Positions 55,708-64,000 of a stretch of DNA of 64,000 nucleotides are shown here, in pieces. Location of the stretch: positions 62,001-126,000 of the forward strand of contig NZ_FVZN01000010.1 of NCBI RefSeq assembly GCF_900168685.1. Reading direction: 5' to 3'. Under the pieces are notes generated by a model, which worked only from the letters and a program-made list of their open reading frames with translations, was not told the DNA's origin and made no database searches. Each line of letters opens with the position of its first letter. Positions within the stretch are counted from its first letter, which is position 1. A program made the translations under genes and the position numbers. Origin of the DNA: Solibacillus isronensis (GTDB lineage: Bacteria > Bacillota > Bacilli > Bacillales_A > Planococcaceae).

Positions 55708-57561
55708 TTATTTCGAGTAGCAATCCAGTTCTATAAATTGGTCCTGCATGAAATGAATAGACAATTGTGCGACACCATTAACCTGCAGCTGTTTTTCCGT
55801 TGAATTTAATTCTTGGTGCCATACAAAATGGACTTGCTTTAATTGACTTTGAATAGGTTCTGAAAATTTTTGGTAATCTTCGTAATGGTAATTGGAGTCA
55901 TGTTCATGTTGAGCTTGGAATATAAATTCCTTTTGATTACTATAAGAAAGATCAGGTACTGTTATCCAATTAACATTTACTATTTTTGTCCATGGAATAG
56001 AAATTTTTAATGATTGAATATTGTTCTCCAATTCTTTGTTACTAAATTCAATTTCTGCAACACATTCACCTTTTAGAAAAACGGTCTCCGAAGGTAATAC
56101 AACTTTGCAATCAAGCAATTGGATGGCCCATTCTACTTTTAATATATTATCAAGTAACATTAACAAATCAATTGTTTCATTAATATCAATATCTGTTTCC
56201 AATTCAGTCAGCAACACTGGCATTTTAACAGTTATTGTTTTTTTCTTTTCGATAAGATTGGTAAAGTAAGTATTTTTTTGGAAAGGCTGCTCATCGTTTA
56301 TTTCCTTATAGCACGCTATGTTATATTGGTTATCTTTGTTAAAACTATCATCATCAGATTTTTTGTCTTTAAAGTTTGTAAATAAACTATCCTGCTTTTC
56401 TTCCTGCAATTCATCGCTTTCTGAAAGTAGTATCGTGGAAAATTTGTCTTCCAAAATTTCGTGTTTTTCTTCCAACTCATCAATTTCTGCTTCATGCGTG
56501 TTACTATCCTGTCCGGCATTTTCATCAAACGCATCATTATCTTCTGCGCCCATGTCACCGTCTCGCTCTTCTGCCTCCAACTCATTGCTTTCTGAAAGCA
56601 TCGTGTAGAATTTATCCACCATCTTGTCGGTATTTTCATCAACTGCGCCGGTATCTATTGCGTTCATGTTATCGTCTTGCTCTTCTGCCTCCAATTCATC
56701 GCTTTCTAAAAGCATCGCGACAAATTTGTCTTCTACACTGTCGGTATTATCTTTTAACGCATCGTTTTCTCTTTCATTCTTGTTACTATCTTGCCTTTCT
56801 TCCTTCGACTCATCACTTTCTGAAAATAACTCTAAAAATTTATCTTCAAACGTGTCGGTATACGTTTCAACTTCTTCTTCAATCATGTCTTGCATTAATA
56901 TTTGCGATTCATCATTCTCTGAAAACAGGCTAAAAAATTTATCTTCCATAGTGCCGTAATTTTCTTTCAAAAATTTATTATTCTCTTCATCATTAAAATT
57001 TTCGTGTTTTTTATAAACTTGATTTTCTGTAAGGTTTTTATACTCTGGATCATTGGTATATTCATCTTCTAAGTTATTTTCTGGTGTGGATGTACTTTCA
57101 CTCGAATTTAATAAGACATCGTTATCAAATTCGCTTTCTGGAAGTGGTGTAAATCCTTCCTGTATAGAAGTCGCATCTTCAAGCATAAGAGAGAATTCCT
57201 TAATTAAATTTGAAACTACTTCTTCCCTGCTCTTTTTCTCTATATGAGAGTCTTTGTCTGGAACAATATTAACTTCTGATGTATTTTCATTCAGAGGCTT
57301 TTCTATCGACTCAACCTTTGGTGGCGAAAACATAACTGGTTTTGAATCGTTTATTTTTCCAAATTGATTATTTACATAGAAGGAATGCTTTTTTGTATTG
57401 TCATAATCATTTTTTTTTCGACCTTGTTGATTTTCCTTCTGTTCGAATCCTCCCTGATTATCTATAGAAAAGTGAATTGAGTTGGTTGGATTTCTATAAT
57501 AATCATAAACTTTACCTTGAAATGAGTCGGGGTATACATATTGATTACGGAAATTATTCAT
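55708..57561 (-). CDS. Large acidic repeat protein with C-terminal SPOCS-like domain (protein B)
   Basis: 617 residues. Residues about 1-100 are Asn/Gln-rich; about 140-400 is a very acidic region in which the pattern DKF..[LM]xSE[SN][DE]E recurs at least five times, each followed by Glu/Asp-rich linkers. The C-terminal 190 residues (KMPVLLTELETDIDINETIDL...FLKGECVAEIEFSN) share the core of proteins A and C. It may be a long spacer protein of the spore surface. The start lies behind a leader reading frame and hairpin. Confidence 0.68.
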   Translation of the reverse strand: MNNFRNQYVYPDSFQGKVYDYYRNPTNSIHFSIDNQGGFEQKENQQGRKKNDYDNTKKHSFYVNNQFGKINDSKPVMFSPPKVESIEKPLNENTSEVNIVPDKDSHIEKKSREEVVSNLIKEFSLMLEDATSIQEGFTPLPESEFDNDVLLNSSESTSTPENNLEDEYTNDPEYKNLTENQVYKKHENFNDEENNKFLKENYGTMEDKFFSLFSENDESQILMQDMIEEEVETYTDTFEDKFLELFSESDESKEERQDSNKNERENDALKDNTDSVEDKFVAMLLESDELEAEEQDDNMNAIDTGAVDENTDKMVDKFYTMLSESNELEAEERDGDMGAEDNDAFDENAGQDSNTHEAEIDELEEKHEILEDKFSTILLSESDELQEEKQDSLFTNFKDKKSDDDSFNKDNQYNIACYKEINDEQPFQKNTYFTNLIEKKKTITVKMPVLLTELETDIDINETIDLLMLLDNILKVEWAIQLLDCKVVLPSETVFLKGECVAEIEFSNKELENNIQSLKISIPWTKIVNVNWITVPDLSYSNQKEFIFQAQHEHDSNYHYEDYQKFSEPIQSQLKQVHFVWHQELNSTEKQLQVNGVAQLSIHFMQDQFIELDCYSK

Positions 57562-57589
57562 CGCTTTTGGAAGGAATGCTTATAAGCAC
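57554..57589 (-). CDS. Possible 11-residue leader peptide coupled to protein B
   Basis: GTG 57589 sits right behind GGAAAGGAGGGA, and its 12-codon frame ends in TAA overlapping the ATG of protein B. Protein B itself has no ribosome binding site next to its start. Reinitiation after the leader would explain how protein B is translated. Confidence 0.4.
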   Translation of the reverse strand: MLISIPSKSDE

Positions 57590-57597
57590 TCCCTCCT
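57568..57597 (-). promoter_or_regulatory. Hairpin covering the ribosome binding site before protein B
   Basis: On the minus strand GGAGGGAGTGCTT pairs with AAGCATTCCTTCC (two G-U pairs), burying the only strong ribosome binding sequence upstream of protein B. Confidence 0.5.
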
Positions 57598-57684
57598 TTC
57601 CCCTCCTTACGAAAAGCTAAAGATTCCTTTTCACTCTAGTAAATATTCACCGGTCATATTTTTAAAATTTCTAGTATTAAATTC

Positions 57685-58443
57685 TCAACAATAGTCATCA
57701 CAATCGTCATTTGTTGTTGAAGATACACGAATTTGTTGATTCTGAAGTACTTTTAACGTAATATCAACTACCATTTTTTCTTCAAGTTGGGTAAAAACCC
57801 CTTCACCGATAGGGGCATCCTTTGACAAATGAGATCGATCGATTGCTTCATCCCACTCAATAATATGACTTGTAACTAACTCACAAAATGGTAATTCATT
57901 ATAATACTGAGTGGAATTTTGATGGAATTGAGAAAGATCGCTTGATAGAAATTCATCTTTTTCCGGAAATCCGCTTGGCAATGACTCCGATATCAAGAAG
58001 TCAAATTCACTTCGCTTGTTAATTGCAGGTTGAACAGGTTTTCTCAAGTAGTGTTTGATTTCCGTTACACAACTAAATGGAACATCAACTGTTAGGGAAT
58101 TTATGCTGGAAGAAATGGTTTTTATATCACAATCGGGTTCTGTCATTGGGCTCGCATATTGAATATTTTTTCGCACAAACCCTTTTATAAATAATTTATC
58201 CGTTGGCAGAAGCAATCTGCATTGTACTATTTTAATCTGTTTTTTCACATCTTTTATTTCCAAGACAGGCTTAGGAAATTTAATACATGCATCTAAATTT
58301 ACTTGTACCGTGAGTTCGGCTAACACTACCGGAACTTTTGTATATATTTTCCCAATACTTACATGGGGTTTATGAGGTTTATTATCACACTCATTTAAAT
58401 TTGACGGGAATTTACATACATCATTTTTTTTATCTTCGTACAT
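57685..58443 (-). CDS. SPOCS/CsxC-like spore surface protein C
   Basis: 252 residues from ATG 58443 with AGGAGGGG just upstream; a longer frame start is rejected. The core (YTKVPVVLAELTVQVNLDACIKFPKPVLEIKDVKKQIKIVQCRLLLPTDKLFIKGFVRKNIQYA ... LEEKMVVDITLKVLQNQQI) aligns with protein A. Cysteines near both ends (VCKF, DDCDDYC) could cross-link. First gene of the A-B-C group in reading direction. Confidence 0.7.
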   Translation of the reverse strand: MYEDKKNDVCKFPSNLNECDNKPHKPHVSIGKIYTKVPVVLAELTVQVNLDACIKFPKPVLEIKDVKKQIKIVQCRLLLPTDKLFIKGFVRKNIQYASPMTEPDCDIKTISSSINSLTVDVPFSCVTEIKHYLRKPVQPAINKRSEFDFLISESLPSGFPEKDEFLSSDLSQFHQNSTQYYNELPFCELVTSHIIEWDEAIDRSHLSKDAPIGEGVFTQLEEKMVVDITLKVLQNQQIRVSSTTNDDCDDYC

Positions 58444-58599
58444 CTTGCCCCTCCTAAATATCAATTAGTGCATCATATGCGGGCTAAATGCCCATCCTCT
58501 GGGCGAATACCTATTGTTATATTTAGCATGAAATTAATAAGTACAGGCACGTGTGGGCTATTGTTCTGCATACAATTAAAAATGAGAGGTGAGTGAAAT

Positions 58600-59787
58600 A
58601 TGGAAGGGAAAAACCTTCTTGCAGTAGATTGTGGGAATAGCTGGTATAAAGCTTTATCATCTGATGATGGTTATTATCGGGATTATCAGATTCCAAATGC
58701 AATCTCTTTATACGATGAGGAGTTCCATGAAAAGCCTTATGATGAGGGAGATATCAAATTTGAAGAAAATCTGATTGTTGAACTCAAAAGTCATGCCGTC
58801 ATCGATAAAAGGGAAATATTCTATATTGGCAAGGCAGCCACTAAAAAACGTGATGTAAGCTTAACCGGATTCAATAATCAAAAAGTCGAGGAAGACCGCA
58901 CTTATATTCTCTTATTTGGTTTAGCTGCATTTCATGCCATTTGCTTAAATCCTGAGGAAACCGAAATAAATTATCACATTGATCAATTAGCGGTATCACT
59001 GCCAACTACTCAATATAAGGAAATGAAAGATAAGTTTAGACAACGGTTGTCAGGGGCTCATACAGTGATTTTTCATAAAGTACCAGGTGTTACAGAACCG
59101 AAAGAAATAACAGTTAAATTGTATGTAGAAGATGTCATTATCGGAGCGGAAGGTGCCTGTGCATACCTTGGATTAACACGAGATCAAGAGACACTGGGAA
59201 TCAAAGATGATGAACTAGTTAGGGATTCACAGAAAGGAATTATCATTGGAGATTTAGGAGGGGATTCTGTTGATTTCGTCGGAATCAAGAATAATAAACC
59301 AGTTGCTTCTGTAGAAGGAGAAACATTTGGCATTAATCAATTCCTCGATAATATTATTCAAAAGGTTAGTAAAAATGAATTATATAAATTTGATTCTCGT
59401 GCAGAATTAGAGGAAAAATTGGCTGCCGGACAATCAGAATGGTATGTAGAGCCTTTTGCAGGTGTTAGAAAAGATATAAGTAAATATATTGTTCCACAAT
59501 TAAAATCAATGGCCATCAAGTACTTGGAGTATTTTGACAGGGTCAGAAGCAGTTCCAGCGAAATCAAGGGAGCTACGCGGTATATTGCAGTCGGAGGTGC
59601 TGCCAAACTAGCGCAGAAGCAAATTCTCGAGGTTGCTGTTCGATGGGCTGATAGAGGTCGTCCAATTCAATTGACATTCCCTGAAAATATGGAGAAATTA
59701 AACGTTCATGGTCTGATGATCCTTGCGAAAATGAAGCAGCTTAAAACAGAACAAAAAAATGAAAACCTCATCTCTGTGAGAAGTTAA
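58600..59787 (+). CDS. ParM/StbA-type actin-like ATPase
   Basis: 395 residues behind GAGAGGTGAG. Actin-fold motifs: phosphate 1 LAVDCGNSWYKAL (residues 7-19), phosphate 2 GIIIGDLGGDSVDF (about 209-222) and adenosine motif RYIAVGGAAKLA (about 330). ParM-type proteins polymerise with ATP, usually to separate plasmids. This one is chromosomal, sits between spore-surface genes and is followed 12 bp later by a small partner gene, as ParR follows ParM. Role here unknown. Confidence 0.85.
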   Translation: MEGKNLLAVDCGNSWYKALSSDDGYYRDYQIPNAISLYDEEFHEKPYDEGDIKFEENLIVELKSHAVIDKREIFYIGKAATKKRDVSLTGFNNQKVEEDRTYILLFGLAAFHAICLNPEETEINYHIDQLAVSLPTTQYKEMKDKFRQRLSGAHTVIFHKVPGVTEPKEITVKLYVEDVIIGAEGACAYLGLTRDQETLGIKDDELVRDSQKGIIIGDLGGDSVDFVGIKNNKPVASVEGETFGINQFLDNIIQKVSKNELYKFDSRAELEEKLAAGQSEWYVEPFAGVRKDISKYIVPQLKSMAIKYLEYFDRVRSSSSEIKGATRYIAVGGAAKLAQKQILEVAVRWADRGRPIQLTFPENMEKLNVHGLMILAKMKQLKTEQKNENLISVRS

Positions 59788-59799
59788 AGGATGATGGAA

Positions 59800-60165
59800 A
59801 TGTCTAAATTATATACAGATTATTCCAATCAAACAGCACTAACAGTCCCCTCACATTTTATCGATGTTAAAAGCGGAGAGTCTCATGAGGTTTCAACAGA
59901 AATCTTTGATCAAATCGAATATCATACTGAAAATCAGACCCTCATTCATTTAGTATTATCTGCTCTAACAGAATATTTTCACCCAACTAAAAAGAGGGAG
60001 CTAAATGAAGATATCTTAAAGGAACTAATCGAAATTAAACAAATGTTGCATCGACATCCTGTAGATAACGCATATGTAAGTATTCCAAAGAAAAAGGCCC
60101 AGCTAAAATCAACTGAGGTAGATTTAAAAGAAGTTGATGATATTCTAGATGATTTTGGAGGATAA
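59800..60165 (+). CDS. Small partner of the actin-like ATPase (ParR-like position)
   Basis: 121 residues from ATG 59800, 9 nt after AAAGG; ATGs at 59791 and 59794 overlap the site. The protein has a central helix-rich segment (NQTLIHLVLSALTEYFHPTKKRELNEDILKELIEIKQML) and an acidic C-terminal tail (VDLKEVDDILDDFGG). It occupies the place of ParR, the DNA-binding adaptor, but I see no clear ribbon-helix-helix. It may instead couple filaments to another target. Confidence 0.65.
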   Translation: MSKLYTDYSNQTALTVPSHFIDVKSGESHEVSTEIFDQIEYHTENQTLIHLVLSALTEYFHPTKKRELNEDILKELIEIKQMLHRHPVDNAYVSIPKKKAQLKSTEVDLKEVDDILDDFGG

Positions 60166-60220
60166 AGTGTATAGGTGAACTTTAGGGCAGAGTTCACCTA
60201 TTATTAGGACAATAATGTTT

Positions 60221-60787
60221 TTATAGTCGTACAGCCGGCAAGGTAGTAACACCACAGAAACAAGATAAATCAACAGTGATGCAAATCCCTGTTTTCATTA
60301 AATCACTAACATATTGATGATTGATTTGCTCACAAGGGCTATGGAACTTATCACATCGATCTCTTTTTGGTTTAAACGTTAAAAGTTCTAATTCAGCACA
60401 ATCCCCTTTTAAATCTCTGATCTTAAAAATAAAGCTAGTAATACATACGAATTTTTTGTCCTTAAATCCCGCCGGACAAACCGTTACGCCTTCACCTTTA
60501 AATGGTTCACACCCACAATACAGAATAACAGGGATTGTATTTTTACTAAATTTCTTAGGCTCTTTTTCTTCTAAACGTTCTTCAAACGATTCGTCGCATG
60601 GAGAACATTTCTTATCATGTTCTTTCTCAACTTTTCTCTGTGCTTTTAAAATCGCTTCAAGAATTTCTTCTACACAACCTTCCTCTTTGCCCTTATGGCA
60701 ATTACAATTACCTTTGAAATGCCCTTCTTCTTTGTAGTTTGGAAAATATTCCTGATTATAACTGCTCTCTTTTTCCTGGTTATACAT
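60221..60787 (-). CDS. CotY/CotZ (ExsY)-family spore coat protein
   Basis: 188 residues from ATG 60787 (GGGGAG 8 nt upstream). The Cys-rich core CVEEILEAILKAQRKVE, IPVILYCGCEPFKGEGV, CAELELLTF and the ending ICITVDLSCFCGVTTLPAVRL match CotY/CotZ/ExsY, which form disulfide-linked lattices of the coat crust or exosporium. Here a 60-residue charged insert separates the N-terminal helix from the core. A sigma-K-type box lies upstream. Confidence 0.85.
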   Translation of the reverse strand: MYNQEKESSYNQEYFPNYKEEGHFKGNCNCHKGKEEGCVEEILEAILKAQRKVEKEHDKKCSPCDESFEERLEEKEPKKFSKNTIPVILYCGCEPFKGEGVTVCPAGFKDKKFVCITSFIFKIRDLKGDCAELELLTFKPKRDRCDKFHSPCEQINHQYVSDLMKTGICITVDLSCFCGVTTLPAVRL

Positions 60788-60822
60788 GCCTTTCACTCCC
60801 CATAAATAATAATTATTCTTTT

Positions 60823-60831
60823 TATCTTATG
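60823..60831 (-). promoter_or_regulatory. Sigma-K-type promoter of the CotY/CotZ-like gene
   Basis: Minus-strand CATAAGATA fits CATANNNTA with CACA 14 nt upstream, the same spacing as in front of protein A. It lies 36 bp before the start codon. Confidence 0.6.
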
Positions 60832-61055
60832 GGTAGGTAAAGTATTGTGTTTAAACACTTTGCCTATTGAAGGTAAATTTAACATGCAGTGCTTATGCAT
60901 TCTACTCTTTCTTATATACCGTACAATTTGCTTCGTGCTTTTATGATAGGAGTTTTTTCAATTATCATTAGCTCACAATCATATGACTTGTCAATTGTTG
61001 ACTTATCAACTAAAATAAAAACCTATTCCAATTTCAACAAAGAAGGGTGAAAAAA

Positions 61056-61685
61056 ATGTTACAACAAAAATCAGCTTTAGAAAAATTAATGGAAGAACGT
61101 AAATCAGTTCGTAAATATGAACCCGGTGTTGCGATTCCTCGCGAGACAATTCAACATATACTTCAACAGGCAACAACAGCTCCATCATCAAGTAACCTGC
61201 AGCCTTGGCGCTTCCTTGTTATTGACGATGCTGAGCAGAAGAAAGAGTTGCGCATTGCTGGATTTAATCAGGAGCAAATCGAAACATCATCAGCAATTAT
61301 TGCGGTAATCGGCGATATTGAAATGTATAAAAACGCTAAGCAAATTAACGATTTAAATGTTGAGTTAGGTTATATGCCACGTGAGATTGCTGATATGATG
61401 ATTTCAAATTCTGAAACGGCATATAGCAGTTTTTCTGATGCTGAACGCAGTAATATTGCCCATTTAGATTCAGGTTTAATTTCTATGCAAATAGTACTTT
61501 TAGCGAAGGATATGGGCTATGATACAGTAATTATGGGAGGCTTTGATAAAGCTGCATTTGCTAAAAGATATGAGCTGCCTGCAAATGAAGTGCCGATGAT
61601 TTTAATCGCTATCGGAAAGGCTGCTATGCCAGCTCGTAATTCATCACGCTTACCATTCGAACAAATTATTCGTTTCTCTAGCTAA
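61056..61685 (+). CDS. Nitroreductase-family protein
   Basis: 209 residues from ATG 61056 (GAAGGGTG upstream). EERKSVRKYEPG, ATTAPSSSNLQPWRFLVI and MGYDTVIMGGFDKAAFAK are the FMN-binding blocks of NAD(P)H nitroreductases (YdgI/YfkO type). It precedes a MarR-family regulator by about 145 bp, a common pairing for quinone or electrophile stress genes. Confidence 0.88.
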   Translation: MLQQKSALEKLMEERKSVRKYEPGVAIPRETIQHILQQATTAPSSSNLQPWRFLVIDDAEQKKELRIAGFNQEQIETSSAIIAVIGDIEMYKNAKQINDLNVELGYMPREIADMMISNSETAYSSFSDAERSNIAHLDSGLISMQIVLLAKDMGYDTVIMGGFDKAAFAKRYELPANEVPMILIAIGKAAMPARNSSRLPFEQIIRFSS

Positions 61686-61829
61686 TGGTATTACAGGTTC
61701 CTTTACCTGACAGGTGTAATTTAAATCATAGAGTTTGAAATTTTTTATACTTTATCCGAATGAACGGAAATGCTACCATATAGGGATAGATACCTAGAAC
61801 GAAGAGTAATCAATGTAAGGAGGGTTAGT

Positions 61830-62258
61830 ATGGAAGTTTGTTTGGATGATAAAAAACAGATGATCATGATGTTAAAAAGATTAGACCGTCATGTAACACA
61901 AATTTTTGAAAAAAGAACAGATATCAGTTTGACGAGATATGAAATTTTAGTTTCTTTAATAAAAAAAGGAAGCGTTACACAAAAGGTCCTGCAACAATCC
62001 TTAGCTATTGACCAAGCGGCAATTACACGCCATTTAAAGCTGCTTGAAGAACAGCAATATGTCGAGCGTAAACGCAATGAAAAGAACAACCGAGAAGTAC
62101 TTGTAACGATTTCCGATAAAGGACGAGCATTACTTGAAGGTTGCACAATGTTTAAAGATCAGTTTCTGAATGATCTCTATGAGGATTTTTCGGATAGCGA
62201 ATTACAGCAGCTTAAGCAATTTCTTACACGCTTAAATGATAATGTAGATAATCTTTAA
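61830..62258 (+). CDS. MarR-family transcriptional regulator
   Basis: 142 residues from ATG 61830 with AAGGAGGG upstream. The winged helix is clear: SVTQKVLQQSLAIDQAAITRHLKLLEEQQYVERKRNEKNNREVLVTISDKGRALLE. It may control the nitroreductase gene before it; no palindrome at that promoter was obvious to me. A terminator follows. Confidence 0.88.
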   Translation: MEVCLDDKKQMIMMLKRLDRHVTQIFEKRTDISLTRYEILVSLIKKGSVTQKVLQQSLAIDQAAITRHLKLLEEQQYVERKRNEKNNREVLVTISDKGRALLEGCTMFKDQFLNDLYEDFSDSELQQLKQFLTRLNDNVDNL

Positions 62259-62280
62259 CAGTTGCATAACAGTGAAGAAA

Positions 62281-62323
62281 GAAGAACGATTTCCTCCAGC
62301 CGGGATTTCGTTCTTCTTTTTTA
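62281..62323 (+). terminator. Terminator of the MarR-family gene
   Basis: AGAAGAACGA / TCGTTCTTCT stem with an 18-nt loop followed by a T-run. Confidence 0.8.
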
Positions 62324-62397
62324 TTGCCTTCCACTACTGGGACGTTCTTAAAGCATCTAACGTTTAAACAATTTAATCTATTACGAACATTTTTAAA

Positions 62398-62412
62398 TGA
62401 GAATGTTTATCA
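62398..62412. promoter_or_regulatory. Fur-box-like site
   Basis: TGAGAATGTTTATCA matches the 7-1-7 Fur/Per box TGATAATNATTATCA at all but two positions. It lies 8 bp before a TATACT -10 element (62420-62425). Confidence 0.5.
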
Positions 62413-62467
62413 TCTATGATATACTATAACTATAAAGAAAATAATCATTATTTAAGGAGAATGTATT

Positions 62468-63184
62468 ATGCAAATATACTGGACGAAAATAAATAAAATC
62501 ATTGAAGAAACACCAGAAGTAAAAACGTTTTTACTGGATCTTCCTGAAGGCTTCACATGGGAGGAAGGAGCGCATACACATCTTGCTTTAGAAGGCTTCA
62601 ATGCCGGTGATCAGCCAAATAAAAGCTTAGTTCGTCATATGTCCATCTCCACATTACCAAATGAGAAGACTGTCGGCATTACAACTCGCATAAGAGAACT
62701 GTGCTCTGAGTTTAAATCGATCTTAAGAAATCTGGAAGTCGGCGATAAAGTTGCACTGTTTAAAATCCATTCCAATGTACCGCTGAAAAGAGAAGATAAG
62801 AATATTTACTTGTTATCTTCAGGTGTAGGTCTTGCAACGTTCAGACCGCTTGTACTAACTTATTTGGAACGCCCTGATAACATCAACCGCATTCATTCTC
62901 TTACTATCGATTCAACAAAAGATTACTTATTTACTGATGTTTTTGAATCTGCACCTGATAAAAATTTCACATCACAATATGTTGATAATCGAAAAGATTA
63001 CTATGAAGAAGTGAAAAAACTTGCCGCAGATCAAGATGGTCTATTTTATGTTGTCGGCAGTGATGAGTTTATTTTGCAAAACATTGACGTGTTGCGTGAA
63101 CAAGGTATTAAACAAGAACAAATTGTCCTTGATAAACGCGAACGACAATTACCTAATTTCTTCCCGGTAGAATCTACAATTTAA
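62468..63184 (+). CDS. Ferredoxin/flavin reductase-like FAD-binding oxidoreductase
   Basis: 238 residues. The N-terminal half (VKTFLLDLPEGFTWEEGAHTHLAL, RHMSISTLPNEKTVGITTRI) is a reduced FAD-binding barrel, and LLSSGVGLATFRPLVLTYLER plus FYVVGSDEFILQNIDVL form the NAD(P)-binding half. Lacking an iron-sulfur domain it resembles stand-alone FNR-type reductases. The Fur-like box suggests iron-linked expression, such as siderophore iron reduction (inference). Confidence 0.8.
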   Translation: MQIYWTKINKIIEETPEVKTFLLDLPEGFTWEEGAHTHLALEGFNAGDQPNKSLVRHMSISTLPNEKTVGITTRIRELCSEFKSILRNLEVGDKVALFKIHSNVPLKREDKNIYLLSSGVGLATFRPLVLTYLERPDNINRIHSLTIDSTKDYLFTDVFESAPDKNFTSQYVDNRKDYYEEVKKLAADQDGLFYVVGSDEFILQNIDVLREQGIKQEQIVLDKRERQLPNFFPVESTI

Positions 63185-63198
63185 TTGATAATATAAAA

Positions 63199-63245
63199 CG
63201 GGGCTATCCGAAAAAGTATTCTACTTTTCGGATAGCCCCGTTTTT
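63199..63245 (+). terminator. Strong terminator between converging genes
   Basis: CGGGGCTATCCGAAAA / TTTTCGGATAGCCCCG perfect stem with A and T flanks, usable from both sides. Confidence 0.92.
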
Positions 63246-63255
63246 AATCTTTATT

Positions 63256-64000
63256 TTATACTAACTCCAACCATGCCACCGCTTCACAGTGCGTCGTGTG
63301 CGGGAACATATCAACCGGTTGTACTTCTTTTGTTTTATATCCACCATCTTCTAAAATGCGGAGGTCGCGCGCAAGTGTTGCCGGGTTGCATGATACGTAC
63401 ACTGCACGCTTCGGTTTTTGCTCGATGATTGTATTCAGTAGCGCTTCATCACAGCCTTTACGCGGTGGATCGACTACTAATACATCTGCTTCTTTACCTT
63501 CTTTATACCAGCGGGGAATGACTTCCTCTGCCGGACCTGCTTCGAAATATGTGTTTGTAAAGCCGTTTAGTGCGGCATTGCGTTTTGCGTCCTCGATAGC
63601 CTGCTCAACAATTTCAACGCCCATTACATGACCAGCCTTTTGGGCTAAAAATAGTGAAATGGATCCGATGCCGCAGTATGCGTCGATTACGCGTTCATTG
63701 CCTGTCAGCTGTGCATAATCGAGTGCTTGTTTATAAAGCACTTCTGTTTGAACAGGGTTGACTTGATAAAACGAGCGTGCCGAAATTTCAAAGCGGACAT
63801 TGCCGATTGTATCTTCAATTGTATCCTTGCCCCAAAGCGTGAATGTATCATTGCCGAAAATTACATTTGTCTTCTCGCCATTAACATTTTGCACAATGGA
63901 CGTGACATTAGGAATATGTGCTCGGATTTTTTCGATTGCCGCGCTAGCCTGCGGGAATTTCTTAGACTTTGTTACAAGTACGACCATCACTTCGCCTGTT
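63256..64000 (-). CDS. 23S rRNA (uracil-C5)-methyltransferase RlmD/RlmCD-type, N-terminus outside window
   Basis: The frame is open to the right edge and the residues TGEVMVVLV before the first internal Met are typical family sequence, so the true start lies beyond 64000. The SAM motif [24 protein letters not shown] and the catalytic-Cys motif [12 protein letters not shown] identify a TrmA/RumA-type uracil-5-methyltransferase. In Bacillus this enzyme methylates 23S rRNA. The N-terminal TRAM/iron-sulfur part is not visible. Confidence 0.9.
   Translation of the reverse strand, partial: TGEVMVVLVTKSKKFPQASAAIEKIRAHIPNVTSIVQNVNGEKTNVIFGNDTFTLWGKDTIEDTIGNVRFEISARSFYQVNPVQTEVLYKQALDYAQLTGNERVIDAYCGIGSISLFLAQKAGHVMGVEIVEQAIEDAKRNAALNGFTNTYFEAGPAEEVIPRWYKEGKEADVLVVDPPRKGCDEALLNTIIEQKPKRAVYVSCNPATLARDLRILEDGGYKTKEVQPVDMFPHTTHCEAVAWLELV

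Noticed and set aside
58465-58599. parC-like centromere upstream of the actin-like gene
   Set aside because: Only short GGGC-containing segments recur; no regular iterons can be seen.

Overview
The window is about 64 kb of a low-GC Gram-positive chromosome. Spore photoproduct lyase, CotH, a CotY/CotZ-type coat protein, AGGAGG-type ribosome binding sites, CodY-like and cre-like sites and Opp/GntP/DegV/YtoQ-type genes point to an endospore-forming member of the Bacillales. The gene content resembles Solibacillus/Lysinibacillus (Planococcaceae); that placement is inference from gene content, not from a marker gene. No rRNA, tRNA, CRISPR array, intact insertion sequence or prophage was recognised.

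Left part (1-14.3 kb). A leftward operon holds an RpiR/MurR regulator, a sugar-type ABC importer (binding lipoprotein and two permeases), an AmiE-like serine hydrolase and a BadF-type sugar kinase cut by the window edge. Together they look like an amino-sugar or muropeptide salvage route. Then come a phosphoesterase, a radical SAM/SPASM protein, a DUF1456 protein and a complete oppABCDF oligopeptide importer. Both importer systems have a near-consensus CodY box upstream and a stem-loop just after the binding-protein gene.

Middle (14.4-35.3 kb). An acyl-CoA ligase, an MFS transporter and an ion-transporter-like permease precede a leftward operon kdgK-kdgA-uxuA-uxuB-lacI-gntP. This operon converts fructuronate/mannonate through KDG and KDPG, behind a perfect 22-bp palindromic operator and a cre-like site. 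It is followed by a patatin lipase, a phosphatase-superfamily protein, a DASS anion symporter, Dus, NadX and YtoQ.

35.3-50.5 kb. A compact promoter-terminator unit predicts a ~95-nt RNA. Next are HpaB, SplB, QueT with a structured leader, a DUF2829 (Tad2-family) protein, two tandem 300-bp cassettes each encoding a 25-residue peptide, two DegV paralogues, a DDAH-like hydrolase, a chemoreceptor and oxidoreductases.

50.5-60.8 kb is a spore-surface locus. A Cys/Arg-rich 14-residue-repeat protein lies divergent to CotH, as CotG and CotH do in Bacillus subtilis. Three related SPOCS/CsxC-like proteins, a ParM-type actin-like ATPase with a small partner, and a CotY/CotZ-type protein follow. Three of the coat-like genes share a CATANNNTA sigma-K-type -10 box. 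The actin-like pair inside this locus is the most unusual feature of the window. The right end carries a nitroreductase with a MarR regulator, a flavin reductase-like protein behind a Fur-box-like site, and the C-terminal part of an RlmD-type methyltransferase.
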